A DNA stretch of 6,490 nucleotides, taken from positions 1 through 6,490 of the forward strand of contig JALOPT010000094.1 of assembly GCA_025453715.1 (NCBI GenBank). Reading direction: 5' to 3'. The position numbers and the translations under genes are program-made. Shown here piece by piece: positions 6,057-6,490 of this stretch (positions are counted from its first letter, which is position 1; each line of letters begins with the position of its first letter). The stretch comes from Methanoregulaceae archaeon. Lineage in GTDB: Archaea > Halobacteriota > Methanomicrobia > Methanomicrobiales > Methanospirillaceae. The notes under the pieces were generated by a model that was not told the origin of the DNA, searched no databases, and worked only from the letters and a program-made list of their open reading frames with translations.

Positions 6057-6490
6057 TCAGTCCCCTGAAAAAATAATGAACAAAACGATTGGGACCAGGT
6101 AGAGTTCTGAAATTGGAATACTCCCGAAGGAACCGTCCCAGCCGTCTATGAACAACCCGGCGATCCCTGTTATTGGAAAAAGAAGAATCCTCAGCGATAT
6201 ATTTCTGATTTTTTCGCTGCTGGTTTCCGGAATAATGAGTTTCGGATCGAGCGACACGTGCCTCCACAGGATATACAACAAAAGCCCGCAACAGATGATA
6301 TTCACATGGAATAATACCCCGTACGGCATTGGCATGTCTGAAAATGTCCAAAGGAGCGAAGATAACGGGATAAAAATAATTGTAAGGATGAAACTGAATG
6401 AAATATAGACGAAAAAACGATCCAGGGCCCTGATATTACGCATCATCTCGAAAAACAGGATATAGAATACTGCGAGAATGCCGAATGTAA
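6057..6490 (-). CDS. Hydrophobic membrane protein of unknown function, N-terminus missing
   Basis: This is the C-terminal part of an integral membrane protein read on the minus strand. The frame stays open to the right edge; ahead of the first internal ATG (6446) it continues as a hydrophobic segment (FGILAVFYILFFE), so that ATG is not the true start and the gene begins outside the window. About 143 residues are visible, with helices in the edge segment, around VYISFSFILTIIFIPLSSLL, around GVLFHVNIICCGLLLYILW, ISLRILLFPITGIAGLFI, and a last one ending LYLVPIVLFIIFSGD. A polar loop with SLDPKLIIPETSSEKIR lies between the third and fourth. I do not recognise the family. It ends in three consecutive TGA codons (6059 down to 6051) followed by a T8 run. 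Confidence 0.7.
   Translation of the reverse strand, partial: TFGILAVFYILFFEMMRNIRALDRFFVYISFSFILTIIFIPLSSLLWTFSDMPMPYGVLFHVNIICCGLLLYILWRHVSLDPKLIIPETSSEKIRNISLRILLFPITGIAGLFIDGWDGSFGSIPISELYLVPIVLFIIFSGD

Noticed and set aside
5977..6408. Other-frame ORFs over the right-edge membrane gene
   Set aside because: The 6057-6490 frame has a clear multi-helix hydrophobic pattern and ends at a proper terminator; the overlapping frames do not.

Overview
This looks like a chromosomal stretch of a methanogenic archaeon, most likely from the Methanomicrobiales (Methanoregula-like). The lineage is inferred from the kind of genes present: a tandem V4R-domain protein, a seven-helix/PAS/histidine kinase with the archaeal-style H-box RHDINNQL, GTG starts, short GGAG-type ribosome sites and oligo-T terminators. 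No rRNA, tRNA or housekeeping marker in the window confirms it.

Layout: (1) 1-1068 (+) carries the C-terminal bulk of a protein with two V4R domains; it is open to the left edge and probably starts outside the window. (2) 1069-1609 has no convincing gene. It holds a series of T-tracts and then three consecutive inverted repeats just before the next gene. The last is a perfect 10-bp dyad that overlaps that gene's ribosome binding site. (3) 1610-3313 (+) encodes a membrane histidine kinase of 567 residues with no response regulator beside it. (4) 3314-3483 is a GC-rich stretch full of palindromes, between two convergent genes. (5) 3484-4134 (-) is a decayed gene that ORF calling by itself would miss. 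One reading frame of 217 codons is interrupted by TAA, TAG and TGA, each explained by a single C-to-T change. (6) 4135-4586 is unresolved: several frames are open over 4146-4315 but none gives a recognisable protein. (7) 4587-5906 (-) is a CNNM/HlyC-CorC type membrane protein (DUF21, CBS pair, CorC/HlyC domain). (8) 6057-6490 (-) is the C-terminal part of a hydrophobic membrane protein of unknown function that runs off the right edge and ends at a T8 terminator.

The genes do not form an obvious operon. The two plus-strand genes are sensory or ligand-binding (V4R protein, sensor kinase) but are separated by about 540 bases with their own signals. The minus-strand genes are membrane proteins plus one pseudogene. 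The best leads are the dyad over the kinase ribosome site, the GC-rich palindromic block, and the triply interrupted gene. I found no evidence for a defence system, CRISPR array or intact mobile element.
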